A stretch of DNA of 47,092 nt from Methylococcales bacterium. GTDB lineage: Bacteria > Pseudomonadota > Gammaproteobacteria > Methylococcales > Methylomonadaceae. Under the pieces are notes generated by a model that was not told where the DNA came from, searched no databases, and saw nothing but the letters and a program-made list of their open reading frames with translations. The stretch spans positions 1 through 47,092 of the forward strand of contig JAQTPT010000031.1 of NCBI GenBank assembly GCA_028712795.1, given 5' to 3'. Of the stretch, positions 8,616-15,691 are shown in pieces; the stretch's first letter is position 1; each line of letters starts with the position of its first letter. A program made the translations under genes and the position numbers.

Positions 8616-9384
8616 AAAAATCAATTACTTCTGGAGGCTTTTCGGGACGGGCGTCAGCTTCTTCCTGTTTGGCGCTGTGGGCGTGTTGTTTTGGGGGATA
8701 TTATTTCCCGTGATAGCGATATTCATCGGTGAAGGCATCCAAAGAAAGCGTAGATCCAGAGCCTTGATGCAGCATATTTTTCACATTTACATGGCGTTCA
8801 TGCGTGCAATCGGCATTCTGTCCTATGAAGTTCATGGTGGGGAGCGGCTCAATGCACCCGGCAAGCTGATCATCGCCAATCATCCTTCCTTGCTGGATGT
8901 GGTGTTTCTCATCTCGCAAATTCGCAACGCCACCTGTATTGTCAAGCCCGCCTTGGCTGCCAACCCATTCATGCGCATCCCCATTCATGCCATGGGATAT
9001 ATTTATGCAGAGGATCCGGAAACCTTGGTGGATCAGTGCGCCAATGAGTTGAGTGAAGGTTGCTCGCTCATCGTTTTTCCGGAAGGAACACGGACAATTC
9101 CGGGTAAGCCGGTTAAGTTCCAGCGTGGAGCCGCGGCTATTGCCCTGCAGTCCGGGGCTAGTATTCTTCCGGTCATTATTGGTTGTTCCCCGGCGACATT
9201 GACCAAGCGCGAAAAATGGTATGAAATACCCCCAAGAAAGTTTATTTTAAGCCTACATGTAGGGCATGATATTGAAGTAGGCCCGATTGATGAAAACGCT
9301 GGCCGCTCACTAGCGGCGAGGAGTCTAACCCGGCAATTGGAACAGTATTTCATTGAACAATTGGCGCGCCATGGAAAACCTTGA
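8608..9384 (+). CDS. PlsC-like lysophospholipid acyltransferase, ApeD-like
   Basis: A 258-residue membrane-associated acyltransferase. A hydrophobic N-terminal region (about residues 13-42) should anchor it in the inner membrane. The catalytic HX4D motif is NHPSLLD at residues 91-97, and the substrate-binding FPEGTR is at residues 157-162. In aryl-polyene systems such enzymes help join the polyene acyl group to a lipid anchor. Its stop lies inside the first ACP gene (14-base overlap), keeping the dense operon layout. Confidence 0.88.
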   Translation: MLEKINYFWRLFGTGVSFFLFGAVGVLFWGILFPVIAIFIGEGIQRKRRSRALMQHIFHIYMAFMRAIGILSYEVHGGERLNAPGKLIIANHPSLLDVVFLISQIRNATCIVKPALAANPFMRIPIHAMGYIYAEDPETLVDQCANELSEGCSLIVFPEGTRTIPGKPVKFQRGAAAIALQSGASILPVIIGCSPATLTKREKWYEIPPRKFILSLHVGHDIEVGPIDENAGRSLAARSLTRQLEQYFIEQLARHGKP

Positions 9385-9640
9385 AGCCGAATTAAAGCAG
9401 TTGATTATTGATACCTTGGAGCTAGAGGGGATAAGCCCAATGGACATTGTGTCGTATGCGCCGCTCTTTGGCGAAGGCTTAGGCCTTGATTCCATCGATG
9501 CGCTGGAGCTTGGGCTGGCCTTGAAAAAAAAATATCACATCCATATCGATACCAACTCAGCTGAACTCGCGAACTATTTCGCCTCGGTGCAAAACCTGGC
9601 TGTTTTTGTTGTATCACAACTGAATAAAAACACCTTATGA
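9371..9640 (+). CDS. Acyl carrier protein 1, ApeE/ApeF-like
   Basis: An 89-residue carrier protein from the ATG at 9371; a TTG at 9353 would add six residues that do not look native. The phosphopantetheine attachment serine is Ser41 in GLGLDSIDALEL. The domain is acidic and helical as expected. Together with the following ACP it makes the carrier pair characteristic of APE clusters, one of which carries the aryl starter while the other is used in extension; which is which is not decided here. It overlaps the acyltransferase end and the next ACP start (ATGA at 9637). Confidence 0.9.
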   Translation: MENLEAELKQLIIDTLELEGISPMDIVSYAPLFGEGLGLDSIDALELGLALKKKYHIHIDTNSAELANYFASVQNLAVFVVSQLNKNTL

Positions 9641-9885
9641 AAACACAAGAAGAAATATTCCTCACTATCAGGCAGTTAATGACGGAAATGTTTGAGCTGG
9701 CGCCTGAGGACATCGTTTTGAATGCCAACTTGAGGCAAGATTTGGATATAGACAGCATAGATGCGGTGGATTTGATGGTCAGATTGCGGGACATCACCGG
9801 CAAACGGATCAACCCGGAGGATTTCAAAAACGCACGCACCATACAGGATGTGGTGGACACGGTTTATCGAATTATTCTTGCCTAA
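9637..9885 (+). CDS. Acyl carrier protein 2, ApeE/ApeF-like
   Basis: An 82-residue acyl carrier protein with the attachment serine Ser40 in DLDIDSIDAVDL and the usual ERI-helix region replaced by FKNARTIQDVVDTVY. The start ATG overlaps the stop of the first ACP by four bases. Two adjacent but clearly different ACP genes next to COG4648, ligase and dehydratase homologs are one of the better diagnostic marks of an aryl-polyene cluster. Confidence 0.91.
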   Translation: MKTQEEIFLTIRQLMTEMFELAPEDIVLNANLRQDLDIDSIDAVDLMVRLRDITGKRINPEDFKNARTIQDVVDTVYRIILA

Positions 9886-9893
9886 TCAGGGCT

Positions 9894-10442
9894 ATGTCCA
9901 ATGTTATTATCTGGATAGTGACTGTTATTTATCCTTTTTTGGTTTGGTCATCTCTGGACTATCTTCAACCCCGGTATTTGGCCTTGATTCTGGCAGGTCT
10001 TTTCCTGTTGCGCTTTCTTAACCGTAAGCGGAGCAAGCCAATGAACGGGATATTGGCGCTGGTTTTTCCAGCCTGCGCCTTGTTTTTTCTGCTCATTGCG
10101 CTGATCAACGAGACTCGCTGGCTACTGGCTTATCCAGTAGGTGTTAGTTTGGTGTTTTTCACCGTTTTTGCCTACAGCCTCGTCTATCCGCCGACAGTTG
10201 TGGAGCGTTTAGCCAGGCTGGAAGACCCTGAGCTTCCGCCCGCTGGGGTATCCTATACGCGCAAGGTCACCCATGTGTGGAGCTGTTTTTTCTTGATCAA
10301 TGCCGCAATTTCTCTGTCCACGATCTGGTACGGAGACCCATGGCTGTGGAGTCTGTACAATGGTGTCATATTTTACTTGATTATGGGCCTTTTGATGGCG
10401 GCGGAGATGATCGTCCGTCGAAAAGTCAAGGCAAGCTATTGA
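9894..10442 (+). CDS. COG4648-like inner-membrane protein, ApeG-like
   Basis: A 182-residue polytopic membrane protein. Hydrophobic segments are seen at about residues 4-18, 28-42, 52-68, 75-96, 130-146 and 152-168. Between them, the cytoplasmic-type loop YPPTVVERLARLEDPELPP followed by YTRKVTHVW is characteristic of the conserved membrane protein found in APE clusters. Its biochemical role is unknown to me. It begins 8 bases after the second ACP and its TGA overlaps the proposed TTG start of the next gene. Confidence 0.82.
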   Translation: MSNVIIWIVTVIYPFLVWSSLDYLQPRYLALILAGLFLLRFLNRKRSKPMNGILALVFPACALFFLLIALINETRWLLAYPVGVSLVFFTVFAYSLVYPPTVVERLARLEDPELPPAGVSYTRKVTHVWSCFFLINAAISLSTIWYGDPWLWSLYNGVIFYLIMGLLMAAEMIVRRKVKASY

Positions 10443-10822
10443 TTTTGCCAAAACAGGCGGATGGCCAACCGGTTTTATTTCCGGAAATACTTGGAGAAAA
10501 GCGAGCAACCGGGAGCATTGTATTGGCATTGCGTATCCCCGAAGGCCTCGCTTATTTTGCCGGACATTTTGATGAAATCGCCGTTGTGCCAGGTGTTGTG
10601 CAAATCCAATGGGCTGTGCATTATGCCCGGCAATATTTGGGCGTCGCCCGTACCTTTAGCCACATGGAAGTTATCAAGTTCAAAGAGTTGTTATTGCCAG
10701 GACAGTGTCTGGATCTTAGCTTGTGTTACTACGAGGCCCATTGTAAATTGCAATTTAGTTACCGGTTAGAAGCCACCGAATATAGTTCGGGAAGAATCTA
10801 TTTTTATGACAGCCAAGTTTAA
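10439..10822 (+). CDS. Hotdog-fold dehydratase, ApeI-like
   Basis: A hotdog protein with AGHFDEIAVVPGVVQIQWA, the GHF...PGVxQ active-site segment of FabA/FabZ-type and ApeI dehydratases, including the catalytic histidine. The open frame runs back to 10277 inside the membrane-protein gene, but similarity begins only near FPEILGEKR. I place the start at TTG 10439 (127 residues), overlapping the upstream stop; TTG 10445 is also possible. It should partner with the ApeP-like protein at 5392-5883. In known clusters the ligase gene precedes this gene; here the ligase is elsewhere. Confidence 0.82.
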   Translation: MILPKQADGQPVLFPEILGEKRATGSIVLALRIPEGLAYFAGHFDEIAVVPGVVQIQWAVHYARQYLGVARTFSHMEVIKFKELLLPGQCLDLSLCYYEAHCKLQFSYRLEATEYSSGRIYFYDSQV

Positions 10823-11549
10823 TCCTTGCATACTCATTCCCGTCTACAATCACGAGGGGCCATTGCCGAAAATTGTGGCACGATTGGCTTGTTATCAGTT
10901 GCCTTGCATCTTGGTGGACGATGGCAGTCGGGAATCTTGCGCCGGGATTATCCGGGGTTTGTCCAGTCTATATTCATGGGTGCAGGTTATTCGGCTGGAT
11001 AGCAATCGGGGCAAGGGCGGGGCTGTGAAGGCGGGTCTGTTGCTAGCTCATGACCAAGGATTTTCCCATGCCGTGCAAATTGACGCCGACGGCCAGCATA
11101 ATCTGCTTGATCTGGAAAAGTTTCTTGCCACTTCCCGCCTAATCCAAGAGGCAGTTGTCATTGGCCAACCGATTTTCGACGGCTCCATCCCAAAACTCCG
11201 CTACTATGCCCGCTATCTGACCCATATATGGGTTCATATTAATACCCTGTCTTTCCGCATCAGCGATTCCATGTGCGGCTATCGTGTCTATCCGGTCGAT
11301 ACCTGCGTGAAACTAATCCAAACTACCGCGTTAGAAGACCGCATGGCGTTCGATGTGGAAATCCTGGTCCGTCTTGACTGGCAGGGTGTTCCTATAGTGT
11401 CGATTCCTACCCGCGTTGGTTATCCGCAAGACGGTGTATCCCATTTCAGGGGGGGTGAAGACAATCTTCGGATTAGCCTGACCCATGCCCGCTTGTTTTT
11501 TGGTATGCTGCAGCGTATGCACAAATTGCTGCCCAGGCATTTTCAATGA
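10806..11549 (+). CDS. Family 2 glycosyltransferase (N-terminal half of ApeJ-like function)
   Basis: A 247-residue GT-A fold glycosyltransferase: PCILIPVYNH at the N-terminus, ILVDDGS for nucleotide-sugar binding, and IDADGQH as the metal-binding DxD. This resembles dolichol-phosphate-mannose-synthase-like GT2 enzymes. In enterobacterial APE clusters a GT2 domain and an HtrB-like acyltransferase are, as far as I know, fused in one protein (ApeJ); here they are two overlapping genes. The sugar and acceptor are unknown; attaching a sugar to the polyene lipid is the likely role. Confidence 0.87.
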   Translation: MTAKFNPCILIPVYNHEGPLPKIVARLACYQLPCILVDDGSRESCAGIIRGLSSLYSWVQVIRLDSNRGKGGAVKAGLLLAHDQGFSHAVQIDADGQHNLLDLEKFLATSRLIQEAVVIGQPIFDGSIPKLRYYARYLTHIWVHINTLSFRISDSMCGYRVYPVDTCVKLIQTTALEDRMAFDVEILVRLDWQGVPIVSIPTRVGYPQDGVSHFRGGEDNLRISLTHARLFFGMLQRMHKLLPRHFQ

Positions 11550-12529
11550 AGCCGGCGAACACAGTAAGCCACTGGGCTTCTTTGCAGGAAACCAGCATCT
11601 TATGGGGCATCCGATCCTTGGTGTGGGTTTACCGGATTTTTGGCCGCTGGGTGTTCCGTTTGTTCTTGCGCCCGGTAGTGAGTTATTATTTCCTTACCGG
11701 GCGAATTCCCCGCGACGCCTCACGGGAGTATTTGCATCGCCTGGGCCAGTGTTTCCCGGAATTGAATTTATCAGGCGGCTGGTGGGAAAGTTACCGTCAT
11801 TTTCTTAGCTTCGGCGAAACACTGCTGGATAAGATTATCGTCTGGACTGGAAGCATAGCGCCGAACCAGGTCGATTTTCCCAACCGTAAGCTTCTGCTGG
11901 ACTTACTAGAGCAAAAGCGCGGGGCCATGCTCCTCAGCGGCCATGTCGGTAACCTTGAAATTTGCCAGGCCATCGCCAATCTGCGCGGTCATATTCATCT
12001 GAACATCCTGATCCATACTAAACATGCCGAGAAGTTTAACCGCCTGCTTGGCGGCAGCGGGGGAAGCGCTACTATCCAGCTTATTGAGGTCACCGAGTTG
12101 AATCCCGGCATTGCAATAGAATTGCAAAACAAAATCGAACGCGGGGAGTTCCTGGTGCTGGTGGGCGACAGGATACCGGTCAAGGGCAGCCGTACGGTGC
12201 GGACAAAATTTCTCGGCAGGGATGCCGAATTTCCTCAAGGTCCCTATCTACTTGCCTCGCTTCTGCGTTGTCCGGTGTATACGCTGTTTTGCTTTTCCGT
12301 GGACGGGCGCTTTCATATCGATCTGGAGCTTTTCGCCGAATCCATCCGCATCCCGAGAACCGAGCCGCAACGCATGCAGATGTTGGATACTTTGGTGCGA
12401 CGTTATGCCGAACGGCTCGAAACTCTTTGCCGCGCACAGCCCTTGCAGTGGTTCAATTTTTATCCGTATTGGAACACACAATCCGAAACAGCGGAAGACA
12501 AGGCCGAATTAGAGGCGGATCGCCCATGA
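11546..12529 (+). CDS. LpxL/HtrB-like acyltransferase (C-terminal half of ApeJ-like function)
   Basis: A 327-residue protein of the lipid A late-acyltransferase superfamily. The HX4E catalytic motif is HVGNLE within LLSGHVGNLEI, and a downstream GDRIPVKGSRTV region matches the second conserved block. The N-terminal hydrophobic stretch would hold it at the inner membrane. Given its coupling (ATGA overlap with the glycosyltransferase at 11546), I infer transfer of an acyl or polyene group onto the glycosylated lipid rather than lipid A maturation. Shadow ORFs in this segment were discarded. Confidence 0.86.
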   Translation: MKPANTVSHWASLQETSILWGIRSLVWVYRIFGRWVFRLFLRPVVSYYFLTGRIPRDASREYLHRLGQCFPELNLSGGWWESYRHFLSFGETLLDKIIVWTGSIAPNQVDFPNRKLLLDLLEQKRGAMLLSGHVGNLEICQAIANLRGHIHLNILIHTKHAEKFNRLLGGSGGSATIQLIEVTELNPGIAIELQNKIERGEFLVLVGDRIPVKGSRTVRTKFLGRDAEFPQGPYLLASLLRCPVYTLFCFSVDGRFHIDLELFAESIRIPRTEPQRMQMLDTLVRRYAERLETLCRAQPLQWFNFYPYWNTQSETAEDKAELEADRP

Positions 12530-12942
12530 TTCGCGCCGAAGTTGAGCTAACGGTGCCATTCCATGATATTGACATGCTGGGCATCGCCTGGCATGGGCAT
12601 TTTTGCAAATACCTGGAAATCGTTCGCTGCGAGATGCTGGACAAGATTGACTATGGCTATGGGGTTATGATGGCTACCGGCTACGTTTGGCCCATAGTCG
12701 ATTTGCAATTGCGCTTTGTCCAACCCGCACGCTTTGGTCAATGCCTGCGGATAGCTGCGGAATTAGTGGAGTGGGAATACCGAATGAAAATAAAATACCT
12801 CATCGTCGATGCTGAAACCAGTAAAATACTGGCTAAGGGGCACACCATCCAGGCAGCAGTGGATGCGGCTACCGGGGAAATGAGCTACGCTTCCCCTGAT
12901 GTTTTCCTGCAACGGCTGGGGTGTAAAGTTGATATCTCTTAA
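12526..12942 (+). CDS. 4HBT-type acyl-CoA/ACP thioesterase, ApeK-like
   Basis: A 138-residue hotdog thioesterase. FHDIDMLGIAWHGHFCKYLEIVR matches the 4-hydroxybenzoyl-CoA thioesterase pattern with the catalytic aspartate followed by G..WH..Y..Y.E..R. The start is the ATG at 12526, overlapping the upstream stop in ATGA; the open frame extends upstream only as a shadow of the acyltransferase gene. It may release stalled chains or hydrolyse the finished polyene from the ACP. Confidence 0.88.
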   Translation: MIRAEVELTVPFHDIDMLGIAWHGHFCKYLEIVRCEMLDKIDYGYGVMMATGYVWPIVDLQLRFVQPARFGQCLRIAAELVEWEYRMKIKYLIVDAETSKILAKGHTIQAAVDAATGEMSYASPDVFLQRLGCKVDIS

Positions 12943-12945
12943 GGC

Positions 12946-13068
12946 ATGTTACGATTTTTGCGTGTATTATCTGAAGTGCCGTTCATGGCGGCATTTGCAG
13001 GTTGGTTGTTTTTTAACTTAAGGTTGCCCGTACGGTTTGGGCAACACAGGTGTCAGGAGCTAATGTAA
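12946..13068 (+). CDS. Candidate 40-residue small membrane protein
   Basis: Between the thioesterase and the lipoprotein gene an ATG frame of 40 codons fills the gap almost exactly. It starts 3 bases after the thioesterase stop, has AAGG just before the ATG (TTAAGGCATG), and ends in TAATG so that its stop overlaps the ATG of the next gene by one base. The protein has a basic start, then a hydrophobic stretch (FMAAFAGWLFFNL, residues 13-25) and a basic tail, which would suit a single short membrane segment. I recognise no family. The tight fit is the main evidence; an open frame of this length can also occur by chance. Confidence 0.42.
   Translation: MLRFLRVLSEVPFMAAFAGWLFFNLRLPVRFGQHRCQELM
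13023..13044 (+). repeat. Inverted repeat upstream of BamE-like lipoprotein
   Basis: GTTGCCC at 13024-13030 and GGGCAAC at 13039-13045 (approximate ends) form a 7-bp stem with a short loop. No T-tract follows, so it is not a typical intrinsic terminator. It lies inside the candidate small ORF and may just be mRNA structure. Confidence 0.35.
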
Positions 13069-13631
13069 TGGTCAGAAAGCGCATTCTTTTTTTCGCATTG
13101 CCACTTTTACTGGTATTGGTGGCTTGCAGCAAGCAAATAAAACCCGGCGATCTTCCGGCTGGCGTGCAGGTCGGGCGGGTTTACTACACCCAATTCAGTT
13201 TATTCCAGGAAGAAAACAATTTCCGTACCACCAATTACCGCAAGGGGACTTTTATCCCCATCAATACCCGCGTGTCTCTGGTGTCCATTGACAGCGATAA
13301 AGTTAACCTCAAGTTGGTCGGCAGCGGCCAACCTCTCAGCATCGAAAACGTCCAGAAGTACACTAAGGATGACATGCCGACGGCTTTTCTGAAAATTGCC
13401 GGCTTGAATAAAGTTGATCTCAGTGCTTTTAGCAAGAGCGAACAGGAAAATATACTGGCGGGGAAGGTCAAGGAAGGCATGGGCCGGAAAGCGGTTCTGG
13501 CGGCCATAGGCTATCCGCCCCAACATAAGACGCCCAGCCTGGCAGCCAATGAGTGGACTTATTGGGCGTCCCGCCTTCAGTCGTTCGTTGTCCACTTCAA
13601 AAATGACAAAGTTGTAAACATTGATTTTTAA
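13068..13631 (+). CDS. Outer-membrane lipoprotein with BamE/SmpA-like C-terminus
   Basis: A 187-residue lipoprotein from ATG 13068 (a GTG at 13050 would add six residues before the signal peptide). The signal is a basic start, a hydrophobic run and lipobox LVAC with Cys20. The C-terminal part, KEGMGRKAVLAAIGYPP followed by EWTYWASRLQSFVVHF and KVVNI, resembles the SmpA/OmlA/BamE fold (GMs..ev...lG.P......W.Y...v.F.ngkv). The central part is unassigned. CAGGAGC is placed 5-10 bases upstream. It may help carry or hold the pigment at the outer membrane, but that is inferred only from position in the cluster. Confidence 0.82.
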   Translation: MVRKRILFFALPLLLVLVACSKQIKPGDLPAGVQVGRVYYTQFSLFQEENNFRTTNYRKGTFIPINTRVSLVSIDSDKVNLKLVGSGQPLSIENVQKYTKDDMPTAFLKIAGLNKVDLSAFSKSEQENILAGKVKEGMGRKAVLAAIGYPPQHKTPSLAANEWTYWASRLQSFVVHFKNDKVVNIDF

Positions 13632-14940
13632 TGCCGGGATTCCCAAACGTTGCGACGTCCTGGTGGTCGGTGGCGGCCCTGCCGGTTCCAGCGTCGCCGC
13701 ATTGCTGGCGAAGCAGGGTGTGGACGTGGTGTTGCTGGATAAAGTGTCCCATCCTCGCCCGCAGGTCGGCGAGAGCCTGATCCCGCATTTCTGGAAGTAT
13801 ACCGACCATACCGGAGCGACACCGCTGATCGAAAAGGAAGGCTTTGCCGCTAAAGCAGGCGGCATCACGGTTTGGAACGGAAAAATCCACCGCATTGCCT
13901 TTGCCGAATTTGGCTTTACCCGTCCCGCCCTGCATGTCGAAAGGGATATTTTCGACGAATTGCTGCTCAAGCATGCCGAAAGCCAGGGCGCACAGGTTTT
14001 TCAGCAGGTCGCCGCCAATGCGGCCGATTTAAGCTCAAGCTTCCCGAAAGTGTCTTATACGGACCGTCGCGGCAGTGATTTGGGCGCCGGGCGTATTGAG
14101 TGCCGCTACGTTATTGACGCCAGCGGGCCCTCTGCGTTCCTGGCCGGACAGTTTAAGTCCAAAAGGCTGGTGGATTCGCGCATGAGGTTTTTGTCCTTGT
14201 GGGGCTATTTTAAAAACTCTCGCTTCGTCGCGGCTGACGGGCGTAGTTATCCGGCTGCGGACATCGGCAAGCCCCGGCCCGTGACTTTCGTCACTTCCTT
14301 CGAGGACGGATGGATCTGGCATATTGCGATGCGGAAAATTACCAGCGTAGGCCTGGTTATCAATACCGGCCGCGCTCGCGCAATGGACAAGGCCGCGCGT
14401 GAGCAGTTTTTCCTGGAAACCTTAAGGCGGGCACCTTATCTGGACCGCTTACTGGAGAGCGCGGAGTATTTGGAGGGTTCTTTCTGCGAAAGGCCGGATT
14501 ATTCCTATTACTCTACAAAACTTTGCGGGGAGAATTTTTACTGCATAGGCGATTCGGCTTCTTTCGTCGACCCCATTTATTCCCACGGGGTACTGAACGC
14601 CTTTTATAATGCCAACATAACAGCCCTGGCGGTAACTGAATCCCTGAAGGATCCGGCACGGCGTGTACGCCACGCTCAGCTTTGCGAGAATCGCATCAGT
14701 CAGTTTTACGGGTTTTCCCGTTTATTGGCGCTAGGGGAATTCGACGGCAGCGACGGCGTCGATGCGGAATTGGTGCGGCGTTTTATGCGCCAGGTACCCG
14801 CTGTAGAGCTGGAATTGATGCTGGCTGCCTCATCAATGTCTGATCGCTCGGAGAATTTTCACCGGCTGGTGGCTGAAGCAGGACTCGACCCGGGCTCATC
14901 ACAAACCAGGGTACATTTCATGGAAGAGTTACAGCTTTAA
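13621..14940 (+). CDS. Flavin-dependent halogenase-like oxidoreductase 2
   Basis: A 439-residue FAD protein: GGGPAGS at residues 17-23, GESLIPHFW at 50-58, Lys78 in GFAAKAGGITVW at the position expected for the halogenase catalytic lysine, and WIWHIA at residues 231-236, which keeps the W.W.I part of the halogenase signature but has Ala instead of Pro. GDSASFVDPIYSHG is the second FAD contact. Start is TTG 13621, overlapping the lipoprotein stop by 11 bases; no in-frame ATG precedes the Rossmann motif. It is not a close copy of the first halogenase-like protein, so the two may differ in substrate or one may be a non-halogenating monooxygenase. It is the last gene of the cluster. Confidence 0.8.
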   Translation: MIFNAGIPKRCDVLVVGGGPAGSSVAALLAKQGVDVVLLDKVSHPRPQVGESLIPHFWKYTDHTGATPLIEKEGFAAKAGGITVWNGKIHRIAFAEFGFTRPALHVERDIFDELLLKHAESQGAQVFQQVAANAADLSSSFPKVSYTDRRGSDLGAGRIECRYVIDASGPSAFLAGQFKSKRLVDSRMRFLSLWGYFKNSRFVAADGRSYPAADIGKPRPVTFVTSFEDGWIWHIAMRKITSVGLVINTGRARAMDKAAREQFFLETLRRAPYLDRLLESAEYLEGSFCERPDYSYYSTKLCGENFYCIGDSASFVDPIYSHGVLNAFYNANITALAVTESLKDPARRVRHAQLCENRISQFYGFSRLLALGEFDGSDGVDAELVRRFMRQVPAVELELMLAASSMSDRSENFHRLVAEAGLDPGSSQTRVHFMEELQL

Positions 14941-15389
14941 GAAAAACCTGTCGCGAACAGGGAAAGACGTTTGTTTTTAAAGATAAGATAGTTTTGATTT
15001 GGTTCTGTGCAAAGTTTGTCAGTTTTAGCGATAATTGCCCAATTATAATAATTGAAATATCCGATGATTAGTTTTAAAGGCACTCAATTTTTTAAAAATG
15101 ACATTCTCTACGCTGTTTTTTTTTATACGTCAGATAGGGTGTTTCTTACCGTGACCTTGAAGCCATTGTTAAAAACAGGTTCTGTATAGCTAACATTACG
15201 ATCGTTTCGACGCTTTTAGAAATAGCCATAATAATTCTAGGCACTCGTTAAAAAATGAGATGCGAAGCTTGATAACCTAAAGCTTCCAGTCATTTTAAGA
15301 AAGTTTTTCAGCCCTGCTAACAATATTAAGTAAATTAACGTTTGACAGCTTTTATTTGATGAAAGATAATAAGCGGCTTACCCGATATA
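14941..15389. other. AT-rich intergenic region between pigment cluster and tRNA/tuf operon
   Basis: This 449-base gap holds no convincing gene in either direction. A weak hairpin (CCTGT at 14946-14950 with ACAGG at 14956-14960) is the only terminator-like element right after the halogenase gene, and its T-rich side (a run of A on the plus strand) would fit the minus strand better than the plus. Composition shifts sharply to AT-rich from here on. A strong promoter lies at the right end. Confidence 0.7.
15342..15370 (+). promoter_or_regulatory. Sigma-70 promoter for tRNA-tuf-secE-nusG operon
   Basis: A perfect -35 TTGACA at 15342-15347 and GATAAT at 15365-15370 are separated by 17 bases, ending 19 bases before the tRNA-Tyr gene. 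The bases after the -10 (AAGCGGC) are G/C-rich, the kind of discriminator found in stringently controlled stable-RNA promoters. Confidence 0.8.
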
Positions 15390-15474
15390 GGAGGGGTTCC
15401 CGAGTGGCCAAAGGGATCAGACTGTAAATCTGCCGGCTCTGCCTTCGGAGGTTCGAATCCTCCCCCCTCCACCA
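15390..15474 (+). tRNA. tRNA-Tyr (GTA)
   Basis: An 85-base class II tRNA with encoded CCA. The acceptor arm GGAGGGG pairs with CCCCTCC at 15464-15470, the T arm GGAGG/CCTCC encloses TTCGAAT, and anticodon GTA is at 15424-15426. A long variable arm is present as expected for tRNA-Tyr. Confidence 0.96.
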
Positions 15475-15496
15475 TCTCGAATTAAAATAAAAATCT

Positions 15497-15570
15497 GCGG
15501 GTGTAGTTCAATGGTAGAACTCCAGCCTTCCAAGCTGATCACGTGGGTTCGATTCCCATCACCCGCTCCA
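15497..15570 (+). tRNA. tRNA-Gly (TCC)
   Basis: A 74-base tRNA with encoded CCA. Acceptor arm GCGGGTG pairs with CACCCGC (A-stem before TCCA), the T loop is TTCGATT, and the anticodon TCC is at 15529-15531. Confidence 0.96.
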
Positions 15571-15584
15571 TATTCTAAGTTTGT

Positions 15585-15660
<76 letters not shown>

Positions 15661-15691
15661 ATTATTTTGTGATTGTTAGTAGGTGTGATTC

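Noticed and set aside
12268..12525. N-terminal extension of the thioesterase frame
   Set aside because: Lies inside the acyltransferase gene; similarity to thioesterases begins at the ATG at 12526.
1..14940. Flexirubin/dialkylresorcinol cluster
   Set aside because: No DarA/DarB-type cyclase-ketosynthase pair is present; the double ACP, CLF, ApeG-like and ApeJ-like genes fit an aryl-polyene system better.
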